Assembly (NCBI GenBank): GCA_002778705.1 | Contig: PFAM01000008.1 | Coordinates: 40,133 to 94,850 of the forward strand | Source: Candidatus Falkowbacteria bacterium CG10_big_fil_rev_8_21_14_0_10_37_14 | Lineage (GTDB): Bacteria; Patescibacteriota; Patescibacteriia; Patescibacteriales; Patescibacteriaceae | Direction: 5' to 3' | DNA length: 54,718 nucleotides | Shown here: in pieces, positions 42,210 through 50,066 of the stretch | Position numbering within the stretch: the first letter of the stretch is position 1 | How the letters are laid out: each line of letters begins with the position of its first letter | Translations under genes and position numbers: made by a program | Notes under the pieces: generated by a model | The model's input: the letters and a program-made list of their open reading frames with translations, nothing else | Told to the model about the DNA's origin: nothing | Database searches by the model: none

Positions 42210-42294
42210 AAGTAATCGTTAATGTAAGACATTTGTGCGAGTTTGTAAAGGCAATCTGTTTTTGATTTTTTTATTTTTGTATATATCTTTTTTC

Positions 42295-42371
42295 AGGTTA
42301 TCAAAAATACATACCCTGGACACAATCAATGAAAAACATTGTTTTTTCTTTTTGTCTGTTTATGTTATAAT
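42295..42371 (+). promoter_or_regulatory. Divergent intergenic region with shared motif and TATAAT
   Basis: 42295-42322 matches 20871-20896 with about three changes. A perfect TATAAT at 42366-42371 lies 8 nt before the ATG at 42380, so this mRNA too may be leaderless; the -35 is weak. Confidence 0.45.
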
Positions 42372-42379
42372 GTAAAAAT

Positions 42380-44086
42380 ATGGTTTGGTTTTATAAAATC
42401 TCAGCTTGGCTACGCGATAATTGGCACTATCCTTTAATTTGGATGGTGGCGATTATTTTTTTCTTAGGTGTTTCGGTTTATAACTATCTTGGTCAGGCTA
42501 ATAATTTTGTAAAATGGACATCGCCGGATGAGACGGCCAACTATCAATTGGCCAAACAATATGGTCAGAATAACAAGCTAATGTTCTTAGAAAAATATAA
42601 TCTTATAGCGAGCGGGGTTGTACAACCACGTAGTTTAACATCGGATGGTATTTGGTTGAAACCAGTGAGCTTTTTGGGGTTGCCAGTGTTTTATGGTTGG
42701 TTGTCACGAATTTTTGGAACAGGCGCTTTGCCGTATATGACGCCAGCTTTTGCGGCTATTGGTCTGCTATTGTATTATGGTTTAATAAGACGAATTTTTG
42801 ATAAGTCGGTGGCACTTGAGGCGACTTTATTATTAGCTGTTTTTCCTATTTATGTTTATTATTCGGCTCATAGTTTTTTTCATAACACATTGTTTGTGGT
42901 GATGTGTTTAGCTGGGTTGTATTTTGGTGTTCGGGCTTTAGATAGAGGAGCTTGGTCTTGGTTGGCGGTAATTATTTCTGGGTCAGCTACGGCGCTAGCG
43001 GTGGCCACGCGTACTTCGGAATTATTATGGCTATTACCAGTCGGTTTAATGTTATTTATTTTTTATGGTCGAAGACTAGGTTGGTATCGTTGTCTTTTGT
43101 GGTTGATAGCGTTGTTTATTAGTTACTCGCCATTTTTATATAATAACTTAGTGTTGTATGGAGGATTTTTTTCAAGTGGCTACCCACAAATGGATAAGGC
43201 CATTACAACTATAGCTCTAAGTTCAGCTGGTCTGGTATCTAGTGTAGTTTCTGTACAGAAAATTAATCTCATAACGCAGTATTGGAATAGTTTAGTTGGA
43301 GGTATTTTCCATTTTGGTTTTAGACCCGAGCACAGTTTAAAAATGGTGTATTATTATTTTTGGCGCACTTTTCCCTGGTTAATGTATTTAACAGCGTTTG
43401 GAATAATTTATTTTGCCTTTGGTTTTAAAAATCGAGCTAAGAAACATTTGGCGTATTTTTTAAGTATGGTTGTTTTGTCGCTGATTTTAATTTTTTATTA
43501 TGGTAGTTGGATTTTTTATGACAATCCAGATCCCAATTCTTTTACTATTGGTAATTCTTACACTCGCTATTGGTTGCCGATATATTTAGGGTTATTGCCT
43601 TTAGCTGCTTTAGCTTTAAATAAATTAATTAAAGTGCTGGTTTGGCCGAAGGTGACTATGTTACTCAGAATTGGAGTTTTTGGGGTGATTATGGCTTTAT
43701 CGCTATCATTAGTAGTTTACGGATCTGAAGAGGGGTTGGCGGCTAGTTATTATCGTTTGCGGGCGTCACAGACAGAATATGACCAGGTTTTAGCCTTGAC
43801 TGAGAATGATAGTGTTATTATTAGCCGTTATCATGATAAGTTACTGTGGCCAGAGCGACGGGTGATTGTTGGTTTGTTTACTGATGCTAATATGAATGAA
43901 ATATATGCGAGATTAGCTGAATATATTCCAGTATATTACTATAATTTTAGCCTAAAAGAGTCTGATTTGGACTATTTAAATCTTAGGCCATTAGCTGAAG
44001 TTGGTTTGAATATTAGTAAGGTAAAGGAGGTTACAGCTGATTTTACCTTATATAAATTAAGCTTAACGGATAATTTGATAAAATAA
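42380..44086 (+). CDS. GT39/ArnT-like membrane glycosyltransferase
   Basis: 568 residues with about ten membrane helices. The first outer loop has WTSPDETANYQLAKQYG near 45-60; the acidic pair in SPDE is the catalytic signature region of GT-C (PMT/ArnT) enzymes. These move a sugar from a polyprenyl-phosphate carrier onto protein or lipid outside the membrane. The upstream GT2 could supply the donor. A short non-membrane C-terminal part (~80 residues) ends the protein. Confidence 0.75.
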   Translation: MVWFYKISAWLRDNWHYPLIWMVAIIFFLGVSVYNYLGQANNFVKWTSPDETANYQLAKQYGQNNKLMFLEKYNLIASGVVQPRSLTSDGIWLKPVSFLGLPVFYGWLSRIFGTGALPYMTPAFAAIGLLLYYGLIRRIFDKSVALEATLLLAVFPIYVYYSAHSFFHNTLFVVMCLAGLYFGVRALDRGAWSWLAVIISGSATALAVATRTSELLWLLPVGLMLFIFYGRRLGWYRCLLWLIALFISYSPFLYNNLVLYGGFFSSGYPQMDKAITTIALSSAGLVSSVVSVQKINLITQYWNSLVGGIFHFGFRPEHSLKMVYYYFWRTFPWLMYLTAFGIIYFAFGFKNRAKKHLAYFLSMVVLSLILIFYYGSWIFYDNPDPNSFTIGNSYTRYWLPIYLGLLPLAALALNKLIKVLVWPKVTMLLRIGVFGVIMALSLSLVVYGSEEGLAASYYRLRASQTEYDQVLALTENDSVIISRYHDKLLWPERRVIVGLFTDANMNEIYARLAEYIPVYYYNFSLKESDLDYLNLRPLAEVGLNISKVKEVTADFTLYKLSLTDNLIK

Positions 44087-44149
44087 TGATAAGTAAAAGA
44101 TTGAATTGTTAATAAAACAATAACATTAGCTAAAAGTTAGGGTTTATCC

Positions 44150-44178
44150 TTGACTTTTTTTATTTTTTGTGATATAAT
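44150..44178 (+). promoter_or_regulatory. Promoter upstream of the propeller-like gene
   Basis: TTGACT (44150-44155), 17 nt, perfect TATAAT (44173-44178). A second set, TTGACA (44210-44215), 17 nt and TAAGTT (44233-44238), lies closer to the gene. Two tandem promoters are possible. Confidence 0.7.
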
Positions 44179-44294
44179 TATATGTTGCTTAAAAAAGTGG
44201 TAAAGATGCTTGACATTAAGCGAATTTTATGCTAAGTTCATACATTAATTATAAATAAACAGCGGAACCTTTGAGGTCGCTAACCAAGTATTTT

Positions 44295-45599
44295 ATGAAA
44301 AAGTTTTTAGCCATTGTCTTAATTATTGTTGTCAGTTTTTCAATTGTGAGAGCTGTGGGTCAAAGTCAATCTCAGGCTTATTATTCAGGGGATGGCTTGA
44401 TGTATAACAATGAGCTTTATGTAGTAACCGCCAACTCTGGTTATTTAGAATTGTTTCGTTTGGAAGGTTCTAGCTTAAATCTGTTAACTCGCTTTAAACC
44501 GGTGAAAGAGGTAGGGATGATTACTGATACTGTAACTGATGCTGTGCTATTTGTTGAAGGCGGTCAGTTGATGACTTATGCTTCCAGCGGTAATCGTTTG
44601 TATAAATACAATGTAACTAATCCAGCTACTCCGTCTTTAGTATTTAAAACTGCTAATACTAACTGGGATTGGTATGGTCGTTTAGAAAAAACTGCCAATC
44701 AATTAATTACGGTTGGTTCCAAAGGTGTAAAAGTCTGGAATTCTGACTTACAGGTGATTGATAACTATGATGTAATCAATTTAACCAACCCTTATAATGT
44801 TCGTTTGTCTAATGATGGTCGTTTGATTTTTAATGTTACAAGCAGTCGTTTGGAAATTTTTGATCGTGACTTTCGTCGTGTGACTCAAACTGTAAACTTG
44901 TCTACCAATGATGTTAAAGGCAATCGTCGTGTGGCTTATGATGAGCCAGCTAATATGTTTTATGTGATGGATGATGCCGGTTTTAAGAGAATTGGTTTGT
45001 CTGGTGATATTTATAAATCTTTAAAACATGATAGTCGTTATGGTTATGATGCTATTTTATCAGGTGATAAAACTTCAGTGTATATTAGTAACGGTAGCAC
45101 AATAGCTAAATTAAATAAGCTTAACTTTAAGTTTGAATCGGCTTATGAAAATAGTAATGCTAGCTGGAAGGGTTCTTGGGCGATGGGTATGGATATGGTA
45201 ACTACTAATGATAGTGAAAAAATTGTAGTTTTTAATAATTCAGGGATCTTGATTTTGGATAGCGATTTAAGAATGTTAGGGGCTTACAAAGCCAAAGCTG
45301 ATCAATCTGATAAAATTGGTAAAGAAATTGTTAAAGAGGCTCTAAGTTTAACCACTGATCGTGTGTCTGGAGCTCCTTACAGTGATGTTTTAGTGAAAGG
45401 TACTGGCTTTTGGCCTAATGAAGATTTGATTATTACTTTTGGGGCGGTGGAGTATAAAGCCGTAGCTAATGCCAATGGTCAGTTTGTTAGAGCTTTGTCT
45501 GTGCCGTCTATTAGAGAAACACGGACTGATATTAAAGTGGTGGGTAAAACTTCAGCAACTAGCTATAGTACCAGCTTTAATGTGGTTCAGCCTAAGTAA
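44295..45599 (+). CDS. Secreted beta-propeller-like protein
   Basis: 434 residues from the ATG at 44295 (MKKFLAIVLIIVVSFS begins a clean signal peptide; a TTG upstream would add eight residues). About 30-345 look like propeller blades (repeated strands such as LYKYNVTNPATPSLVF, VKVWNSDLQVIDNYDVI, RLEIFDRDFRRVTQTV). The last ~85 residues form an IPT/TIG-like immunoglobulin domain (VKGTGFWPNEDLIITFG). No catalytic motif is seen. A surface-bound binding protein is likely. It is followed 27 nt later by a glycosyltransferase. Confidence 0.75.
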   Translation: MKKFLAIVLIIVVSFSIVRAVGQSQSQAYYSGDGLMYNNELYVVTANSGYLELFRLEGSSLNLLTRFKPVKEVGMITDTVTDAVLFVEGGQLMTYASSGNRLYKYNVTNPATPSLVFKTANTNWDWYGRLEKTANQLITVGSKGVKVWNSDLQVIDNYDVINLTNPYNVRLSNDGRLIFNVTSSRLEIFDRDFRRVTQTVNLSTNDVKGNRRVAYDEPANMFYVMDDAGFKRIGLSGDIYKSLKHDSRYGYDAILSGDKTSVYISNGSTIAKLNKLNFKFESAYENSNASWKGSWAMGMDMVTTNDSEKIVVFNNSGILILDSDLRMLGAYKAKADQSDKIGKEIVKEALSLTTDRVSGAPYSDVLVKGTGFWPNEDLIITFGAVEYKAVANANGQFVRALSVPSIRETRTDIKVVGKTSATSYSTSFNVVQPK

Positions 45600-45626
45600 T
45601 TAGAATTTTTAATTTGGAGGATATAT

Positions 45627-46763
45627 ATGAAAGTAGCATTTATTGGACAAAAAGGTATGCCGGCCGTTGGTGGCGGTGTGGAACGCTATGTAGAAGACTT
45701 GTCAATTCGTTTGGCGGAAGCTGGTAACGAAGTGACGGTGTATACTCGCGCCTACTACACGCCAGCTGCTTTACGGGAGTATAGCGGAGTGAAGTTGGTT
45801 AGTTTACCGTCTATTTACACTAAACATTTAGACGCTATTACCCATAGTTTTTTGGCTTGCATGCACGCTATTTTTAGTGGTGCCGAAATAATTCATTTTC
45901 AAAGTATCGGTTCGGCTTTAGTGTCTCCTATTCCAAGAATCTTTAACCCAAAGATTAGAATTGTTTCTACATTACAATCTCGTGATTATGAACATGGTAA
46001 ATGGGGTCGTTTGGCTAAACGAGTTTTATTGTTGGGGGAGTGGTTAATGTGTAAGATGTCTGACTCAATTGTGGTGGTGACTCAATCAATGGTGGAATAT
46101 GTACGTGAACGTTATGGCAAGGAGGCGATTTATATCCCAAATGGCGCAGTAATTCAACCAGAAGTCGGATCTGAATCTTTAGCTACTTGGAATTTGGAAT
46201 CAAAAAAATATATTGTAGCTATTTCACGTTTTATTAGTCATAAAGGTTTAAGTCATTTAGTAGAGGCTTATAAACAATTGCCGGAATTAAAACAACCTTT
46301 AGTGTTGGTGGGTGAAGGATCCTTTACTGATGAATATGTGTCTGAATTAAAAAAATTAGCTTCGACTGACAAGCGGATTATTTTTACAGGTCCACAATAT
46401 GGCGAAACTTTAGCAGAGCTTTATGCTAATGCTTACTTGTTTGTGCAACCCTCTGAATCTGAAGGTTTATCGTTGGCATTATTAGAAGCGATGGCTCGTC
46501 GTGTGCCAGTGTTAGTGTCGGATATTCCTGAAAATTTGGAAGCAGTAGGGCAAAGTGCTTTAGTGTTTGCGACTCGTGATGTTGAAGACTTGCGTGAAAA
46601 ATTGCGTTTTGCTGTAGAAAACCCAGAAATTTTAGAAGAAAAAATCACTTTAGCTTTGCGGCGAGTAGATATTTGTTTCAACTGGGATCAAATTGCCCAA
46701 AATATGAATGAGCTCTATGCACAAAATTTAAATGAAGTAAAACCTTCAGAGGTTTTATCATAA
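45627..46763 (+). CDS. GT4/GT1-family glycosyltransferase (rhamnosyltransferase-like)
   Basis: 378 residues, GT-B fold. N-terminus FIGQKGMPAVGGGVERYVE at 4-22, IIHFQSIGSALVSP near 90, STLQSRDYEHGKWGRLAK near 112-130, donor site SRFISHKGLSHLVEAY, and QPSESEGLSLALLEAMARR near 275-293. This N-terminal pattern is common in putative rhamnosyl- or mannosyltransferases of exopolysaccharide clusters. A good ribosome site GGAGG (45616-45620) precedes it. Confidence 0.9.
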   Translation: MKVAFIGQKGMPAVGGGVERYVEDLSIRLAEAGNEVTVYTRAYYTPAALREYSGVKLVSLPSIYTKHLDAITHSFLACMHAIFSGAEIIHFQSIGSALVSPIPRIFNPKIRIVSTLQSRDYEHGKWGRLAKRVLLLGEWLMCKMSDSIVVVTQSMVEYVRERYGKEAIYIPNGAVIQPEVGSESLATWNLESKKYIVAISRFISHKGLSHLVEAYKQLPELKQPLVLVGEGSFTDEYVSELKKLASTDKRIIFTGPQYGETLAELYANAYLFVQPSESEGLSLALLEAMARRVPVLVSDIPENLEAVGQSALVFATRDVEDLREKLRFAVENPEILEEKITLALRRVDICFNWDQIAQNMNELYAQNLNEVKPSEVLS

Positions 46764-46778
46764 CTTGTTTTTTTGTCG

Positions 46779-46847
46779 CTGAGGTTTATAATAATTAAGC
46801 CTCAGAAAAAATTTGCAGTAGTGAAAGTTTTTTCTGAGGTTTAATTA
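46779..46847. repeat. Competing inverted repeats between GT4 and lipoprotein genes
   Basis: A 20-bp stem with one G-U pair (46792-46811 with 46828-46847) and a 16-nt loop. The left arm's core (46800-46805) can instead pair with CTGAGG at 46779-46784. The outer segments 46779-46797 and 46834-46847 are direct repeats. No T-run follows on the plus strand. Confidence 0.65.
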
Positions 46848-46886
46848 AAATAGTACTTTAACAATTGTTTAATAAATGAGGTAAAT

Positions 46887-47672
46887 ATGAAACGGATACT
46901 AGGGTATCTTTGGCTACTATTAGTAGTGTCTTGCAATCGTGAGGGGCCAACTAATACTTCTGGGCGGGGCCTGGAAACTATCACTACTAAAGTGATGCAA
47001 GAAAATAATAATCAATTTCGGTATACGGTTTATTTACCACCTTGGTTGTCAGATGAACATCGTGAAGCTGTGAAGCCGTTTATTTTGATTTGCCAGGATG
47101 GCAATAAAAAGATAGTCGATTTTTCTATGGGCGATATTCAAAAAGCCGAACCTGGATGGGAAAATTATTACAGAGTTGATTTTGTGTTTGATGGTGATGA
47201 GGAAGTTAAGTTACTGATGACTTACGGTAATTATCGTACTACTAGTAACGATATGAAAGATTGGTCTTTTGCTATTTTGGCGAATAAAGATTCTCCTTAT
47301 GTAGTTAAATATCAACCAAATAACAATCGAGCTGATGATACTTATTTAATCGGAATGATTTTCAAAGATGGACAAGTATCTCGATTGGATAATAGCTTGC
47401 TGGTGTCTTTAAAGGCTGAGATTATGATTGATAATCAAGTGCGAACTAAAGTTCCGGCTCACTTTCGGGCAGTGGATGTACAATATACTAACATTTTAGG
47501 TTTAGATGCTAAGAATCCTTTTGTTTGGGAGTTTTCCGATGGATTTTTTGGCTACGGACTGGATGTTTGGCATACTTTTGAAAGAGCTGGTAAAAAGAGT
47601 GTAACTTTAATTATGACGGATAATTTATCTCGAAAAGATACAGTAATAATGAATTTTACTGTTACAGATTAA
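46887..47672 (+). CDS. Lipoprotein with PKD-like C-terminal domain
   Basis: 261 residues. Lipoprotein signal: KRILGYLWLLLVVSC with the lipobox VVSC and modified C16. Two beta-rich parts follow; the last ~75 residues resemble a PKD/Ig-like fold (FVWEFSDGFFGYG, then WHTFERAGKKSVTLIMTD). No enzyme motif. A purine-rich ribosome site (GAGGT) lies 5 nt before the ATG. It is a single gene with a strong terminator. I do not recognise a specific family. Confidence 0.75.
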   Translation: MKRILGYLWLLLVVSCNREGPTNTSGRGLETITTKVMQENNNQFRYTVYLPPWLSDEHREAVKPFILICQDGNKKIVDFSMGDIQKAEPGWENYYRVDFVFDGDEEVKLLMTYGNYRTTSNDMKDWSFAILANKDSPYVVKYQPNNNRADDTYLIGMIFKDGQVSRLDNSLLVSLKAEIMIDNQVRTKVPAHFRAVDVQYTNILGLDAKNPFVWEFSDGFFGYGLDVWHTFERAGKKSVTLIMTDNLSRKDTVIMNFTVTD

Positions 47673-47676
47673 ACTT

Positions 47677-47706
47677 AATCCCTTGCTATAATAGCAAGGG
47701 ATTTTT
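47677..47706 (+). terminator. Terminator of the lipoprotein gene
   Basis: A perfect 12-bp stem (47677-47688 with 47692-47703), TAA loop, T tail. Confidence 0.92.
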
Positions 47707-47709
47707 AAT

Positions 47710-47737
47710 TTGTATTTTTTTTATGATGTGGTAGGAT
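47710..47737 (+). promoter_or_regulatory. Possible promoter of tsaB
   Basis: TTGTAT (47710-47715), 16 nt, TAGGAT (47732-47737); ATG at 47754. Confidence 0.4.
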
Positions 47738-47753
47738 GTAGAGATACAACTTT

Positions 47754-48143
47754 ATGAAATTATTAATAGACACAACAGATACAGATAAGTTGCGATTAGA
47801 AGTCTCGGATGATAAAGGTAAGCGCTTGGTCAAAACCACGGTGTCGGCTTTTCGTAAACAAGGAGAAAAATTATTACCAAGTTTAGATCGTCTATTGAAG
47901 CGTAAGTCTTGGCAGTTGTCAGACATAAAAGCCATAACAGTTGTTAACGGACAGGGGAGTTTTTCTGGTCTGCGCATTGGGATTGCGACGGCTAATGCTT
48001 TAGCTTATGTTTTAGGGGTGAGCGTCGTTGATGATCAGGGTAATTGTTTAAAGACTGATGATTTAAACATTGTGGAGCCTTATTATACAGCCGAGCCTAA
48101 TATAGGTGGAAATAAGCCTGTGGATAACCAAAAGAATATTTAA
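47754..48143 (+). CDS. tsaB: Short TsaB-like protein (tRNA t6A synthesis)
   Basis: 129 residues. ASKHA-fold TsaB, the non-catalytic partner of TsaD in making threonylcarbamoyl-adenosine at tRNA position 37. Visible: LLIDTTDTDKLRLEV at 3-17, the helix KQGEKLLPSLDRLLKRK, and VVNGQGSFSGLRIGIATANAL near 63-84, the TsaB hallmark. It is about half the length of the E. coli protein; the second lobe is missing, as I expect in reduced Patescibacteria genomes. Own terminator. Confidence 0.85.
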   Translation: MKLLIDTTDTDKLRLEVSDDKGKRLVKTTVSAFRKQGEKLLPSLDRLLKRKSWQLSDIKAITVVNGQGSFSGLRIGIATANALAYVLGVSVVDDQGNCLKTDDLNIVEPYYTAEPNIGGNKPVDNQKNI

Positions 48144-48164
48144 TTACTTATACACAGTTTCATG

Positions 48165-48191
48165 GCCTTTCTAAGACAGAAAGGCTTTTTT
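48165..48191 (+). terminator. Terminator of tsaB
   Basis: An 8-bp stem (48165-48172 with 48178-48185), 5-nt loop, six T. Confidence 0.9.
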
Positions 48192-48237
48192 GTTAGCCTA
48201 AAACCCGATTATAAAGGTATTTTTGGGTTCTAAAGTG

Positions 48238-48299
48238 TTGACGGATGGTAAGTTGGTGGGGTAAAATGTAATAAGAGGGCAAGGAGTGGTAAAAAGTGG
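48238..48299 (+). promoter_or_regulatory. mraZ promoter and MraZ operator boxes
   Basis: TTGACG (48238-48243), 18 nt, TAAAAT (48262-48267). RGTGG boxes lie at 48255-48259, 48285-48289 and 48295-48299, all in the same 10-bp phase, with a weaker GAGGG at 48275-48279. MraZ is known to bind phased GTGG-type direct repeats and regulate its own operon. The last box overlaps the GGGGA ribosome site. Confidence 0.75.
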
Positions 48300-48307
48300 G
48301 GAAATAT

Positions 48308-48739
48308 ATGTTTATAGGCGAATACAATCATAACTTAGACGATAAAGGACGCTTAGCGATCCCGGCTAAGTTTAGAGCCGCTTTAAATAACGGAGCAGTT
48401 GTTACCAAAGGGTTGGACAACTGTTTGTTTTTATATTCGAAGCTAGCTTGGGAAAAAATTGCCGCCACGATGTCCGCTTTGCCAGTGAATAAAGCTAACG
48501 ACCGTGCTTTAGCTAGACATTTTTTAGCTGGCGCCATGGAAGTGGAGTTTGATACTCAAGGTAGAATTAATCTGCCTGAGTATTTAAGAGTTTTTGCTGG
48601 CTTGAGTAAAAAAACTATTGTGGCCGGATTGTATGACCGTTTAGAAATTTGGGATGAAACAGCTTGGAACAAATATAAATCAGCGACCGAAAAGAAATCA
48701 GCAAGTATCGCTGAAGCCTTAGATGGCGTTAGTGTGTAA
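48308..48739 (+). CDS. mraZ: Transcriptional regulator MraZ
   Basis: 143 residues with two SpoVT-AbrB-like halves: MFIGEYNHNLDDKGRLAIPAK-type start (1-20) and VEFDTQGRINLPEYLR near 78-93, each with the DxxGR signature. It forms a ring that binds the repeats in front of its gene. I chose the ATG at 48308 over a GTG at 48296 because MFIGEY is the family start. It heads the division/wall cluster; rsmH starts 2 nt after its stop. Confidence 0.94.
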   Translation: MFIGEYNHNLDDKGRLAIPAKFRAALNNGAVVTKGLDNCLFLYSKLAWEKIAATMSALPVNKANDRALARHFLAGAMEVEFDTQGRINLPEYLRVFAGLSKKTIVAGLYDRLEIWDETAWNKYKSATEKKSASIAEALDGVSV

Positions 48740-48740
48740 T

Positions 48741-49685
48741 ATGATATATCAGCATAAGCCGGTGTTGCTTAGTGAAGTTGCAACCGCACTTAATTTAAAA
48801 AACGGTGATGTAGTAATTGATGGTACTTTAGGTGGCGGAGGTTATACAATGGAGTTTTCAAGTTTGGTTGGTAAAACAGGGAGGGTTTTATCAATCGACG
48901 CCGATGAACTGGCTTTGAATAACTTCCGCCAAATCCAAAAAACTAAAGGGTTTGACAATGTAAAAATTATAAAAGGCAATTTTAGAGACATGTTTGATTT
49001 AGTTAAGCCTGATGTGGGAACGGGATTGGTAGCGGCGATAGCTTTGGACTTAGGCTTATCTTCAGCTCAACTTGATGACCTAAATCGAGGCTTTGCTTTT
49101 TCAACAGACGGACCTTTGGATATGTCTTTCGACAGTAATGGTATTAAAACGCGCCAGGTCGTAAATAAATTTTCAGAAGCCGAACTTATTAAAATTTTTA
49201 GAAATTACGGAGAGGAACCGATGGCTTCTAGAATCGCCAAAGCGATTGTAGTGGCAAGACGCAAGAGTTCTATAGAGAGTAGCGGACGTTTAGTGGAAAT
49301 AATTGGTGAGTCACTACCAGCTGCTTATAAAGCCCGTAGTCGAAATCACTTTGCAACAAGAGTATTTCAAGCTATCCGTATTGCTACTAATCATGAGTTA
49401 CAAGCTCTAGCTGAAGTTCTGCCTCAAGCTCTGAGACTTTTAAAGCCTGGTGGAAGATTAGCGGTGGTTTCTTTTCATAGTTTAGAAGATAGGATAGTAA
49501 AGAATTTTATAAAGCAAGAAAGCAAAGATTGTATTTGCCCACCGATGGTTCCGGTTTGTGTTTGTGGACATTTAGCTCGTTTGAAAAATTTAACTAAAAA
49601 ACCAGTGATAGCTAATGAGGATGAAATTAAACTAAATCCTAGAGCGCGTAGTGCTAAATTAAGAGTCGCTGAGAAATTGAATTAA
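48741..49685 (+). CDS. rsmH: 16S rRNA (cytosine1402-N4)-methyltransferase
   Basis: 314 residues, full length. Starts HKPVLLSEV at 5-13, SAM motif IDGTLGGGGYT near 29-39, DLGLSSAQLDDLNRGFAF near 103-120, DGPLDMSFD near 123-131, VVSFHSLEDRIVKNF near 245-259, and the late NPRARSAKLRV. It methylates C1402 in the ribosomal P site. The ATG at 48741 restores the normal start. Second gene of the cluster, as in most bacteria. Confidence 0.95.
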   Translation: MIYQHKPVLLSEVATALNLKNGDVVIDGTLGGGGYTMEFSSLVGKTGRVLSIDADELALNNFRQIQKTKGFDNVKIIKGNFRDMFDLVKPDVGTGLVAAIALDLGLSSAQLDDLNRGFAFSTDGPLDMSFDSNGIKTRQVVNKFSEAELIKIFRNYGEEPMASRIAKAIVVARRKSSIESSGRLVEIIGESLPAAYKARSRNHFATRVFQAIRIATNHELQALAEVLPQALRLLKPGGRLAVVSFHSLEDRIVKNFIKQESKDCICPPMVPVCVCGHLARLKNLTKKPVIANEDEIKLNPRARSAKLRVAEKLN

Positions 49686-49700
49686 TAATTTTTTAATCAT

Positions 49701-50051
49701 ATGATTCAAGGAGAGGTTGTCGTGCCAATGTCAGGCATTAATACGACAGTGAATCACAACACGATTCGTTTGAATTTAAAAATAATTAACGGGTTACTGC
49801 TTAGTATTATTGCGTTAGTTTCCATTTCTTATGTGATGGATATGAACGCTTTGTCGGTAAGTGGCTTTGCCTTGCGTGATTTGAAAACGCAAGCAGCCGA
49901 ATTAAACGAAGCCAATACAGCTTTAGAGGCTAAAATTAGTTATCTTAGCTCTTATAGCTACCTTAAAGAAAAAATCGATGCTTTAGGAATGGTTTCGGCA
50001 GGGACAGCTCTGTTTATTGCTAAAAACGACAGCCTTATTGAGTTGCAGTAG
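49701..50051 (+). CDS. FtsL/DivIC-like division protein
   Basis: 116 residues: a ~27-residue cytoplasmic tail, one membrane helix at about 28-48 (IINGLLLSIIALVSISYVM), then a coiled coil (about 55-90, LKTQAAELNEANTALEAKI). Sequence identity to FtsL is always low; the size, topology and place between rsmH and ftsI make the call. A start at M10 (49728) is possible. It would bridge early and late divisome parts. Confidence 0.75.
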   Translation: MIQGEVVVPMSGINTTVNHNTIRLNLKIINGLLLSIIALVSISYVMDMNALSVSGFALRDLKTQAAELNEANTALEAKISYLSSYSYLKEKIDALGMVSAGTALFIAKNDSLIELQ

Positions 50052-50066
50052 CTTCTAAATTCTGAT

